From: Isoetes taiwanensis
Taxonomy: Eukaryota > Streptophyta > Lycopodiopsida > Isoetales > Isoetaceae
Assembly (NCBI GenBank): GCA_021234155.1
Contig: JAJEKV010000002.1
Coordinates: 18,527,592 to 18,591,591 of the forward strand
DNA length: 64,000 nt
Reading direction: 5' to 3'
Shown here: piece after piece, positions 1 to 10,789 of the stretch
Layout: the number at the start of each line of letters is the position of its first letter
Numbering within the stretch: the stretch's first letter is position 1
Translations under genes and position numbers: made by a program
Notes under the pieces: generated by a model
What the model was told of the DNA's origin: nothing
Seen by the model: the letters and a program-made list of their open reading frames with translations, nothing else
The model's database searches: none

Positions 1-90
1 GGAAACAATTCTTCAAATCCAGGCCAGATTATATAGCCGGAATGAACTGATCCTGCTCTGCTTGCCAACCGATGAACAATTTTTCAAAAT

Positions 91-1317
91 TCAGGCACCA
101 TTACACCAACGACCAACTGAACCACATGATTCTGTCGAAATATTGCTATGCGTGTGCTCGTGTTGGGACGATTCACCGTCTTCCTGAGGATTTCTTAACT
201 CGCAGTCTGTTGGTTCATCTGCGTCAGAAAGATCTGGAGCCTGATTACGAGAAGCACTTGGATGATCAAAAGAAGAGCCAGAGGTCTGAGGATTCGGAGC
301 TGTTTTGCCATTATCTGGCTGCAAATTAATCCTTTCATCTGCATTCCCTGTATAAGAATCAGACTTTGTGCCTTCATCTGCATTCGGTGGATCTTCAAGA
401 TTTTCGGCAGCGGAAGAATTATCAAGATTTTCGGCAGCGGAAGAATTATCAAGATTTTCGGCAGCGGAAGAATTATTTGGAGATTGAGGACGTACTTGAG
501 TAGGATTATTGAGGGATTGCGGTGCCGGAGCTTGGGGATTATTGCAAGAACGGTCCTGCGGAGCCCGAATTGGAGCTTGACGATTGATGCAAGAAGGCAT
601 CTTATTGCCGGAATGTGGAGGACGATTTGGAGCTGGATGCACATTAATATCCGAGGGATGAAAATCTGTGCTTCCATCTTCATCTTCTTTCCGTGGATGA
701 GAACCAGAACAGGAGGTAGTAGACGTAATATTTGGATCTGGACGATTTACGGCTGTGGCAGGATCCGGCTTTGGCGCAGGCTTTGGCGGCTTAGCTGACG
801 AAATCGAAGAAATCAGTGGCGAAGAAATCAGTACCCCAGTTTCAGTGGCGAAGAAATCAGTACCCCAGAATTGTGACACAAGATTGGGATCGCAACCTGG
901 AACTGGAATGCCATGAATCGGACAAAGTTCTTCCGGAGGCCGACATGGACGATTGATGAAACGAGGGTTTGAGAGTGGAAGATTGAAGGGATTCCAAGAT
1001 GGAGGCCGATATGGAGCTCCAACAACTGGATCTTGAGGATTTGGAGCCGGGGCTGGATATGGAGGTCGATATGGAGCTCCAAGAGCTGGAGCTTGAGGAT
1101 TTGGTGCCGGAGCTGGATATGGAGGTCGATATGGAGCTTGAGGTCTGGGAACCGGAACTGGATTTGAAGGATTTGGAGGTCGCGGACGGAGCAGCGGATG
1201 ATTTTGAGGATCATTGCGGAGGAGCGGAGCTTGATCGATCCGAAATTGCTGATGGGAGCAACAGGTGCAGCACATCCAGCACCAAAAGCATCCACCGGAT
1301 CGAGATCGGCGCTCCAT
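91..1317 (-). CDS. Proline-rich hypothetical protein, about 408 aa
   Basis: A long open frame on the minus strand; the first ATG is at 1317-1315, with the frame open a little further upstream from a TTG. No known family is recognised. The N-terminus carries a Cys/Trp cluster (CFWCWMCCTCC). It is followed by a Pro-rich section with a repeated unit of about 28 residues containing PYRPPYPAPAPNPQ, then a Ser/Asn/Pro-rich acidic tail with three copies of NSSAAENLD. There is no signal peptide or obvious membrane span. Composition suggests a disordered or wall-like Pro-rich protein, but the length of the frame could also result from the repetitive, stop-poor DNA. No intron borders or promoter were identified. 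The call rests on frame length and coherent repeat structure only. Confidence 0.4.
   Translation of the reverse strand: MERRSRSGGCFWCWMCCTCCSHQQFRIDQAPLLRNDPQNHPLLRPRPPNPSNPVPVPRPQAPYRPPYPAPAPNPQAPALGAPYRPPYPAPAPNPQDPVVGAPYRPPSWNPFNLPLSNPRFINRPCRPPEELCPIHGIPVPGCDPNLVSQFWGTDFFATETGVLISSPLISSISSAKPPKPAPKPDPATAVNRPDPNITSTTSCSGSHPRKEDEDGSTDFHPSDINVHPAPNRPPHSGNKMPSCINRQAPIRAPQDRSCNNPQAPAPQSLNNPTQVRPQSPNNSSAAENLDNSSAAENLDNSSAAENLEDPPNADEGTKSDSYTGNADERINLQPDNGKTAPNPQTSGSSFDHPSASRNQAPDLSDADEPTDCELRNPQEDGESSQHEHTHSNISTESCGSVGRWCNGA
394..476. repeat. 27-bp tandem repeat, three copies, in frame
   Basis: Three near-identical 27-bp copies around the core TTTTCGGCAGCGGAAGAATT. Because 27 is a multiple of three, the copies keep the minus-strand frame and give three NSSAAENLD peptides in the proline-rich frame. 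Such repeats often vary in copy number. Confidence 0.85.
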
Positions 1318-1375
1318 CGCCAGCTCCAATCTCACAAAACAAGATTCAAGATCGCCCCAATCTGCCAAAACATTT

Positions 1376-2150
1376 TTTCTGTAGCTCTAGTTTTATGAAT
1401 TTTTTTTTTTTTCCAATTCCCCGAATCAGAATCTTCCACGTCGCACGCCAACGTGTAATTATTTACCCACTATCCGCTGCCGAATCATTCGTCACTTCGT
1501 CATCAGGCCCACAAAATCTAGAGAATCTTTATAATACTTAGAAATTTCATATGGACCTTTATAGTTTGCTAGTTTGTAAAAGGGTATGTTTGTAACATAA
1601 GGTTGTAATGGTTATTGGGGTGTATTGTATGGAAAAGCGTACACCAATTGGGCGTAAGGGAATCTTTGCCATTTTCGACTGTTTTGTGCATTCATCAATG
1701 GTTAGTGGGCAGACTATGTTCGCGGATGTAGGGCGCTATGTTTGGAAGGCCATGCTTGCCGTTCCTGGCATCGTGGGAGTGGATAAGATGGGCAAGCCGC
1801 CAATATGTCTGTATAAATCGTGAGCTTGGAGGCGCCTTCAGCAGGTGAGCTTCATTCGCTTCTGTTATTTCTTCTTTTGTTTGTTTTGTTTCCATGAGGA
1901 GGGATGCTAGAAGAGCGTGCCGCAGGTGAATGGGCAAAAGAGAGTCCTCTTCCGGCAAGTTCTGGCTGTGGGAGGCATGCAATGATGGCCCCCGAGGATG
2001 AAGGCATAGGCCCGATAGACGTTAGTGTTACCCCGGGTGTGGCGGGGCAAGGATGCACCCCTGCAGTTCTATGACATGCCGATTAAATTCTCGTGAGGAG
2101 GACTGGGTGTCAAGTCAGGTACGAGAGAGGGGAGTGATCTAGATCACCCG
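1376..2150. other. No gene seen
   Basis: Only short overlapping frames with no recognisable protein. Includes a T-run at 1400-1412 and mixed-composition sequence. Nothing supports a gene. Confidence 0.5.
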
Positions 2151-2162
2151 CATTACCAAGGT

Positions 2163-2665
2163 GTGTTTAGGGTAGCTCTGAAGTCCCCTAGAGTAGTCAA
2201 TTTGGCCATGAAGCGCAGGTTTGGGTGGGGAGCTAAGAAGCCTGTGGGGGTTGTCCTTGTGTGCAAGGCATTAAGGAATACGAAGCTCCATTGTTTTGAG
2301 GGGCTCATAGGGTATTGCATGAAGGATATGGGGAAGCCCCACTTCAAGCCGCATTACCTAAGAATGTTTCTGAGCCAATTGGAGATGGGGAAGGACCTTG
2401 TACTTGTATGGTGTGCGAGGGGACATTAAGCATGTGGTAGTTCCGATAACGTAAACCCCGTTGGGAAGGGCTCTTCATTTTGTAAACTATCATGGTGGAA
2501 AGCATCTGAGCTCTAGCCTTGTATACACAATCACTAGGATGCTTAGAACCGGGAAATTTGTGTTGTCTACTAGCTGGATCCTTCCTTCTAATACTGCCTT
2601 TATCTCTGAGCATAGGGTCAAGGCCACCGGCACCCCACAATCGAACCCCGAGTGGCGCTGCTGCT
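2163..2665 (+). pseudogene. Decayed coding remnant, family not recognised
   Basis: Two plus-strand frames read like one broken protein. The first (2163-2429) contains FEGLIGYCMKDMGKPHF; the second (2461-2670) contains HFVNYHGGKHL and YTITRMLRTGKF. A stop and a frame change separate them. Residue order (aromatic, Cys, Lys-Asp, His) looks like real protein rather than random translation, and the setting among repeats suggests a mobile-element protein. No family can be assigned. Confidence 0.25.
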
Positions 2666-3394
2666 TATGTTAGATGTGTGTCAGATGGGATCCCTACCGG
2701 GATGGAGCCCATTCAAATGGATTGGGAAGGGTAGGAAAAGATATCGGGACGAGGGCCGCCACGCCTGAGACATGGATGAGAATTTTGTGGAAGGGGAGGA
2801 TGTCAATTCGCACTGAGGTCGTTGGGGACATGCTTGGCACTGACTTCATCCCTCTTGACACAACAGATTACACAATGGCAATTGGGTGACTTGAGGGGGC
2901 TGCCTGCAACTTTTGTACATATGTCTTTGTTTGCTTTGATTTTGTGTCTTTGTTTGCGCTACGCCCGAATAGAGATGGATCGTGGCCGGTATGGAAGTTG
3001 GGAATGGGGTCGCCAAAAGGCGGCAGCCCCCGCCGCACTTGTTGGGATGAGGCCACCGATGGCGCCATTAACATTGAAAGTGATGAGGAGGGCCCATCTT
3101 CCCTCCGCACGCACTGGCCGCTCCCCCGCCAAGTGTCCATGATGTAATTCACAATGCTGCCCCTCCCCTTGTCTTCTCTCCACGGGAGCGTGTGCGTGGC
3201 TCGATGTTGTCGCAAGTGTTGTTACACTCACCCCGTTTTTGGTCCACTTGCTGAAAACATCGGTTTGGTAGGTCTACATGTCCTGCTTTCAAAGAATCCT
3301 ACATGTGGATTTGTGGAGGTATGGTTTTGTTCGATAATGGTGTTCTTTTTCGACTAAAACATCCACTGTTGTTTTGTAGTTTCTTCTATTGTGA

Positions 3395-3895
3395 CATGTC
3401 ATTTTATAATACAATCCACCGTAGGAAAGAATACTTGAATTTCTACATGTCTAATAATTCTATTGTCACATGTCTTTATAGATGTAGGAAAGAATATTTG
3501 ATTCTCTACATGTCCTATACTTCCATTAACATGTCTTTATAGTAGTAGGACATAGTACTTTATTTGCTAAGGCATTGTAGGAAAGAATACATGAATTACT
3601 ACATGTGTAATACTTCTATTGTCACATGTCTTTATAGAAGTAGGAAAGAATACTTGATTCTCTACATGTCGTATGCTTCCATGTCACATGTCTTTATAGT
3701 AGTAGGACAGAGTACTTTATTTGCTAAGGCATTGTAGGAAAGAATACATGAACTACGACATGTGTAAATTGTCACATGTCTTTATAGAAGTAGGAAAGAA
3801 TACTTGATTCTCTACATGTCCTATCCTTCCATATCACGGGTCTTTATAGTGGTAGGACAGAGTACTTGATTTGCTACATGTGCACGATTTGCTGC
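3395..3895. repeat. Tandem repeat, about 55-bp subunits in a 157-bp higher-order unit
   Basis: The motif GTAGGAAAGAATACTTGA followed by CTACATGT and TGTCTTTATAG recurs throughout. A larger unit is marked by AAGGCATTGTAGGAAAGAA at about 3570 and 3727, a period of 157 bp. Copies differ by point changes and small indels. Confidence 0.85.
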
Positions 3896-3964
3896 ACGTG
3901 CACGATCACATGTCCTTATACTAGTATTCCATGTAAGACAAGTTACTTCAACTACTTCAATTAC

Positions 3965-4480
3965 TTAACACCTATTTTTGCATAACAAAACCATCAAGAA
4001 TTTGATTTGTATTCCTTGAGGGAGTGCAGGACTGCTTCACAAATCCCTAAGCATTAATGTCATAGGACCACGCAAAATCCTAACAATATCCTAACATTTT
4101 GGATATTGTTAGAGAAAGACCATTAAACCACGCCTACATTTTTGCATAACAAACCATTAAGAATTGTGAGATGTATTTTTTTTATGGAGGATAGGACCAT
4201 TGCAACAAATCCCCAAGCATTAAAATGGCAAGACCATGCAATATCCTAACATTATTCCCCCATTTTGGATATCGTTAGTGGAACACCATTAAAGCGTTCC
4301 TACATCTTGGTATAATTTAGACCATTAAGAATTTAATTGTTTATGGGGAATAGGACCATTGCAACAAATCCCCAAGCATTATAAAATGGCAAGATTATGC
4401 AATATCCTAACATTATCCCCCCATTTTGGATATCATTAGTGGAACACCATTAAACCATGCCTACATCTAGTTGGTACTAA
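3965..4480. repeat. Tandem repeat, three units of about 165-175 bp
   Basis: Three successive units share the order: ACCATTAAGAATTT, AGGACCATTGCAACAAATCC, CCCAAGCATTA, CAATATCCTAACATT and CATTTTGGATAT. Units begin near 3975, 4132 and 4306. The third is closest to the second, as expected of local duplication. Confidence 0.85.
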
Positions 4481-4627
4481 GGTTCGCTATAGACAATCCA
4501 ATAGTTATCCACGTCATCCAATGGTTTTAATTGTATCTAATTTATCTTATCCAATGGTTCTTTCTAAGAGTGCAATGGTTCTTTGAAAAACAAGATAACT
4601 TATTGCACTTAGACGATTTGCACTAAG

Positions 4628-7560
4628 AACATATCAAACCGCAAAGTGTCCCGTAATGATAGTGTAGAAACCCAAGTGTTTTGTTGTTCTGGGCAAAGAA
4701 AGGCTCCGAATGGAGATTTGACTTCGCCATGTTGTCCTAAACACCCAAATTACCCTAGGGACCAAGTTACACGGGCCATTTTTGCAAAAGAAAAGAAACA
4801 CAAACCTCTACATGGCAGATTTCGCACCCTCCGCTAAGGCCAATTCACTACGAACGTGTTGGGCATGAGCTACTTTGGCGCTTCCTCGAGTAGGGGTGGG
4901 CTTCTGCCCACGAAACTTGGTCTCCAAGGTAATGTCGATGTTTCGAGTCCGCTGGCGAGTCGATCACGCCCCGAGGTGGGAGAGTTGCCCGTCCAGGGCC
5001 AAGGACCTTCCAGAGGATCTTTTGGATCGAATCGCTTCCCGAAGGTTTTAGGGCTCCGCCTTTCCGGGCGTTAACGCCCCACTACCTCATGACATTATGC
5101 AAGCTCCCCGATCCAATCGCTAGTGTATGGGCTCCAAAAAAACGTAAACCCCCGTGCCTTGCCAAAGTTATTATAGGGTTTACATGGTCGAAAGCAAACA
5201 AGCTTTGAAAACACGAGGCAAGAGAAATTGCAAGAATGGGGTTTGGATTTATTCTCCTCCTAGTTTTACAATTAAAAGTGTAGAGCCTTATGCAAGAGAG
5301 CAAAATTGTTTGGGGTCACTGATTGGCTTAATAAATCGAAACTCATATTTCAGCCTCATGGCTCCCCATGCATGTTTAGAAATGGTCCACCTAGTTATCA
5401 AAGAAGTCGACCACGTTTTGGCCTTCCAAAACGAAACCCCGTATGCTGCTATGTTATTGTAGGGTTTACGCTATGGAGGTCGAAGTTTTATTCATTGCAC
5501 TTGAGACATGGTCGAAGTCGCAGCTTGAAAATAAGAAGCAATAGAAACCCATCTTAAATGGGGTTTGATTTACCGAGGCGTGCTTTCCTACCGCTGCTCC
5601 TCCGAGGGCAAATGCCAATGCCTCCCTTCCCTGAGACCGGTTTCCCTATCCCAACCGCTGAATTCTCCATTCAAGTAACTTGCTTCGAAAGCAAGGTTCA
5701 AACAAATTCAAGATGTGTCCCGAGAACATATGAAACCGCAGTGTCCCGCGCCGACCGTGTAGAAACCCAAGTGTTTTGTCGCTCGGTAGTACAAAGGCTC
5801 CTGAATGCAGATTTGACTTTTGCCATGTCGTCCCAAAACAAATAAATTACCCTAGAGACCAAGTTACACCTGGTCCATTTTTTGCAAAAAAAGAAGCACG
5901 AACCCTCTACATGGCGTATTCTTCTCACCCTCCGCTAAGGCCAATTCACTACGAACGTGTTGGACATGAGCTATTTTGGCGCCTCGAGCGAGGGTGGTCT
6001 TCTCGCCCACCAAACTTGGTCTCCGTGGTAATGTCGATGTTTCGAAGCTGGAAGAGTCGATCACAGCCCGGTGGGAGAGTTGCCCGTCTGCAGGCACGGA
6101 CCTTCCGTGAGAGGACCTTTTGGTCTAAAAAAGCTTCGGAAGGTTTTAGGGCTCGCCTTTCCGCTCAACGCCTCCCACTACCTCATGACATTGTGCAAGA
6201 TCATGGTCCAATCTCGACTAGGGTGGCCTCCAAAACGTAAACCTTGTGCTGCTAGGTTATTGTAGGGTTTACGCTATGGAGGTCGAAGTTTTATTCGCTT
6301 GCACTTGAGACATGGTTGAGAAGTCGCAGCTTGAAAACAAGAAGCAATAGAAACCCATTTTAAATGGGGTTTGGATTTACCGAGGTGCTTTCCTACTAGT
6401 GCTCTCCGAGAGGGCAAATGCCAATGCATGCCTTCCCAAGCCCTGTTTCCCTATCCGAATCGCTGAATTCTCCATTCAAGTAACTTGCTTCGAGCAGGTG
6501 TTCAAAAAATTCAAGATTTGTTTGGAAGAACATATCAAACCGCAAAAGTGTCCCCGCAATGAATCGTAGAAACCCAAGTGTATTGTCGCTCGCAAGTACA
6601 AAGGTTCTAATGGGGATTTGACTTCGCCATGTCGTCAAAAAAATAAATTACCCTAGAGACCAAGTTACACTGCTTTTTTTTTTTGTTAAAAGAAACACCT
6701 AACCCTCTCCATGGCAGATTTTGCACCCTCCGCTTAAGGCCAATTCACTACTTAACGTGTTGGACATGAGCTACTTTGGCGCTTCCTCGAGTAGGTGGTC
6801 TTCTGCCCACGAAAACTTGGTCTCCGTGGGTAATGTCGATGTTTCGAAGTTCGTTGGCGAGTCGGATCACAGCCCGGAGGTGGGAGAGTTGCCCGCCCAT
6901 GGCGGGGACCTTCCGAGAGGGACATTTTGGGTCGAATCGCTCGAAGGTTTTAGGGCTCGTCTTCAGCGCCAACGCCTCCCACTACCTCATTACATTGTGC
7001 AAGATCCCGGTCCAATCCGGGTTAGTATGGCCTCCAAAAACGTAAAACCCCGTGGCCTTGCCGTGTTATTGTAGGGTTTACATTATGGAGGTCGGGGCTT
7101 TGGTCCGCTGCACTTGGGACATGATCGAGCAGCAACAAGGCTTGAAAACACGGTGGCGAGAAACCGCCGTAATGGGGTTTGGATTTAATCTCCTCCTAGT
7201 TTTGCAATTAAAAGTCTAGAGCCTTTATGCAAGAGCAAAAATTGTTTGGGGATCACTCGGGTTGGCCAATAGATCGAAACTCTGTTATTTCAGTTCTCAT
7301 GGCTCCCCATGCATGTTTAGAAATGGTCCATCTAGTTACCAAAGAAGTCAACTGACGTTTTGGCCTCCAAAACGTAAACCCCGTGTGTTGCTAGGTTATT
7401 GTAGGGTTTATGTTATGGAGGTCGAAGTTTTATTCAGCTTGCACTTGAGACATGGTCGAGAAGCCGCAGCTTGAAAAAACAAGAAGCAATAGAAACCTAC
7501 TTAAATGGGGTTTGATTTACCCTCCTCCTAATGCTATTGTCGCAATTAGGTCAAGGACAC
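4628..7560. repeat. Three degenerate units of about 0.8-1.1 kb in direct tandem
   Basis: Unit starts share ACATATCAAACCGC and GTAGAAACCCAAGTGT at about 4628, 5723 and 6529. All units carry, in order, TACCCTAGGGACCAAGTTAC, a block with GAGCTACTTTGGCGCTTCC, the GTAGGGTTTA block, and GAAGCAATAGAAACC. The middle unit is about 290 bp shorter because it lacks the segment present at 5150-5400 and 7055-7330. No protein is supported; short frames here are interrupted and differ between units. The nature of the element is unknown. Confidence 0.8.
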
Positions 7561-7679
7561 ATTTTGTAGTAGCAATTTTTTTTGAATGATTCGATCGCCA
7601 ATAGATCCAAACTCGTTATTTCAGCTTGCCATGGCTCCGCATGCATGTTTGAAAAAGGTACACCGTGTCCCAAGTGCAA

Positions 7680-8025
7680 TCGACCACGCTTTTGGCCTCC
7701 ATAACGAAACCTTACAATAACCCGTAAGGCATGTGGTTTACGCTTTTGGAGGCCATACCCTAGCCAGATTGGACCAGGATCTCGCACAACGTCATGAGGT
7801 AGTGGGAGGGCGTTGACGCCAGAAGATGGAGCCCTAAAACCTTCCAGAAGCAGTTCGATCCAAAAGGTCCTCTCTGGAAGGTCCCTGGCCACGGACGGGC
7901 AACTTTCCCACCCCGGAACTGTGATCTGACTCTGCCAACGAACTCGAAACATCGACATTACCTTAGAGACCAAGTTTCGTGGGCAGAAGACCACCCCTGC
8001 TCCAGGAAGCGCCAAAGTAGCTCAT
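7680..8025 (-). repeat. Inverted partial copy of the 4.6-7.5 kb unit
   Basis: The reverse complement reproduces the block with GAGCTACTTTGGCGCTTCC, the clause on ATGTCGATGTTTCGA, and CACTACCTCATGAC, in the same order as the direct units. The array therefore ends in a flipped partial unit. Confidence 0.75.
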
Positions 8026-8029
8026 GTCC

Positions 8030-10200
8030 CCTGCTTATTTAAGTTCTTAAAGGTCCCTGTATTCTATCCCTTATGTATTTCTTGCTTAATCAAACTTCTG
8101 GCAAAAAAATCCTAGTCATCATGTCTATGTCACTACAATTTGCCAATGTCATCCAATGAAAAATCAAAGATGTACATCTTTTCATTTTTGGCCTAGTGAG
8201 AACTTGACCTTGCTGACTTGGCATGCCATGTCACCAGTCACATGTGGCATGTTATGACAAGAAAGAATTTTATACACTTTTGGTAGTAAATGACTAGGTT
8301 AATCTTTGTACAAAGGGGTTTTCTAGGTCAAAAAATAGGAAATGGGACAATTTAGTCGAGCAGATCAAAAGGAGATGACAAAGTGATGGCAGAAATGGGA
8401 AAATGGAGTAAAAAACCATAAATCAATGAATATAATGGAGAACTCAATTAATGGTTTGGTCACACGTGAAAAAGAAAATAATAGTTTTATGCAACGCATG
8501 ATAAAGCTGCATTATATAGAACGGTGGAGAAGAACGACCCAAAATATGTTATGCAGTCTTTCATTTCAGCCCTCCTTGGAAGGATGTTCACCTATACTCT
8601 GGTCAATCTTAGGGTATGAAGGTTCAGAAGCCACCAACTTAGATGGTTGGAGCCTTCATATCCTCCTTGCCATAGGTTTAAGCCGAAATTTAAGATAAAA
8701 GTTGGCTTCAGATAGATAATAATGTTACAATAAGAAGGCTTGAGTGCCTACAACAACTCAACTGAAAACCATTGATCAGGGGCGTTGCTATTATTTTGTC
8801 AAAGCTATTTTGATTGAAAGAGAGAAGCAATTAAACCATATGCTAAGGAATAAAACGATATAACGATCCAACGGTCTTCTTTCTGGTGTGGTAAAACGAT
8901 ATAACATCCAACGGTTAAGATTAATAAGATGAATGGCCAAGATTGCGATCCTAGTCCTTTGTTCTTATTGGCTCGAATTGATTGGGCCAAGATTAACAAA
9001 GAAATCATGATCCCATTCTTCCCGCCTTGCCGACTTGCCGCCTTTGCCATGGCGCCTCTTGTCCTTCTTTCTGTCCTGCCTTTCCCGACTTGCTGCCTTT
9101 GCTTCTTGCCGCCTCTTGCTGCTTTTGCATTCCGACTTTGTGAGAAGCATGCTTGCAGATCTCCTCTGATAATAGATGCAGATTGTTTCTAATAAGGCTT
9201 CTTTGTTCAGTTTCAAGCTTTATGACAAAAGCCTGTGATGCCTCTTTTCTCTACATCCGTCATTGAAAGCCCTCTTTTCCCCTCAGCCGATGCCTCCATC
9301 TTCTCCTCCATCTTCTCCTCAAATCACCGCTTTCCCCTTCATTCTACATGAATCTTGAGCTCCTGGATCAATCCCATGGGCGAGGGCAAGGATGAGGTCG
9401 CATTGGTGGCTCAGAAAGCTCTCGGATTTCCGCCATCATGGAAGTAAGTTATGGATTTACCATACATAAGGATATTTTGGAATCTGCATTGAGGTGCTTC
9501 GCTAGACAAGCCTTTGATTTGGCTTATTTCTCTCGGTATCCAAGGACCTGGGTATGAACGAATCCATTCAAATGCCTTTTGGGAAAGAAAAACCGCATGC
9601 AATTAAGAAATACTGTTGTTTGAATAAATCCTTGATGCTTTCATGCTTGTGAGGTAAACGCTATGCTTTTTTAAAGCATATGAGCTTTCGTGTCTTTGGT
9701 TATTGTGGTATAGCAAGATCCGATCCATTTTGTGATGGTGTTTGCAAGAGCAATGGTCGCCTTATAACTTGTGCCTTTGCTATGGTACTTAAATCATCTG
9801 GGTAACCAACACTTACTCGCTTACGCATCAAAGTTCATCGAATGATGCATCTCCAAAATTTTGCATGGCCAAGAACAAAGATAAATCTCTTTTCCACCGA
9901 CCTTTGCAACGATGGAGTTACAGATTCAAGGTCATCTAAGGCGATAAGTTCTCTTTTACCTTGTTTTTTGTTTTGTCCTATAGCCCTTCCCAACATACAT
10001 GAATCATTCTTTTCTTTTGCCTTTTTCCCAAGATCTCTTCGTGACTATAGCTACAAGCTAGCATTTTAAGCTACACTCGCATCTACAAATAATCCTATTT
10101 AGACCGATAACCCGCCAACCGCGGTAAATATTTGAAAAAGTCGCATGCAAAATAATTGAAAAGTCTGTACAAGACTTCCAAATTTAGAGATGTCGGATTA
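8030..10200. other. No gene seen; AT-rich sequence with a small duplication
   Basis: Short frames at 8426-9216 and 9411-9602 have no recognisable content. A short block, AAAACGATATAAC followed by ATCCAACGGT, is repeated at about 8852 and 8892. No RNA gene or element ends were recognised. Confidence 0.5.
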
Positions 10201-10240
10201 TCATAACCAACAATAACATTCTCAAGAAAGTAGTAGATCC

Positions 10241-10345
10241 CGCCCAAGCTATTAAACATTGTGAAGTTGCACTCAGAAAAGAATGTTTATCCCAGGCCAA
10301 GCTATTAAACATTGTGAAGTCAGATCAGAAAAGAATGTTTCCTTT
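10241..10345. repeat. 55-bp tandem duplication
   Basis: CCAAGCTATTAAACATTGTG followed by an AGAAAAGAATGTTT block occurs twice, starting at about 10244 and 10299. Confidence 0.85.
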
Positions 10346-10660
10346 AGTTTCACAATGTAATATTCAAACTATTACGTAATAATAGAATACATAAAAAAAT
10401 AAATTGTACCTTTTAATGCACGCTCATTTAATTGTACCAATCGAAAATACATTAATGTAATGTGTTAGTAGTTTGCTTAACAATAGAATAGAAACTTGAA
10501 AATTAGATTTGGTTGCAAAGAAAAAAAAATATCATGCCTAAAATGGAATTGTTTGGGTTCGATTCCTAAAGGCTTTATTAAAATATGAATATAATTTGTT
10601 GTTATTATTATTTTTTACCAAAGATTGTTTTATAATATTTTTTTTTATTTAAAACTACGT

Positions 10661-10786
10661 GTTGTTTTGTAAATTGAAAGAGGCCATGGGTGGTTTTTTA
10701 TTTTTTTTGGCAAAAACAACACCGTTGTTTTGTAAATTGAAAGAGGCCATGGGTGATTTTTTATTTTCTTTTGGCAAAAACAAAGA
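10661..10786. repeat. 63-bp tandem duplication
   Basis: GTTGTTTTGTAAATTGAAAG, AGGCCATGGGTG and TTTTTGGCAAAAACAA occur twice with a period of 63 bp, starting at 10661 and 10724. Confidence 0.9.
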
Positions 10787-10789
10787 CTT

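Noticed and set aside
10555-10570. Pol III B box GGGTTCGATTCC
   Set aside because: Perfect match alone; upstream sequence has no A box and the surroundings are AT-rich low complexity.
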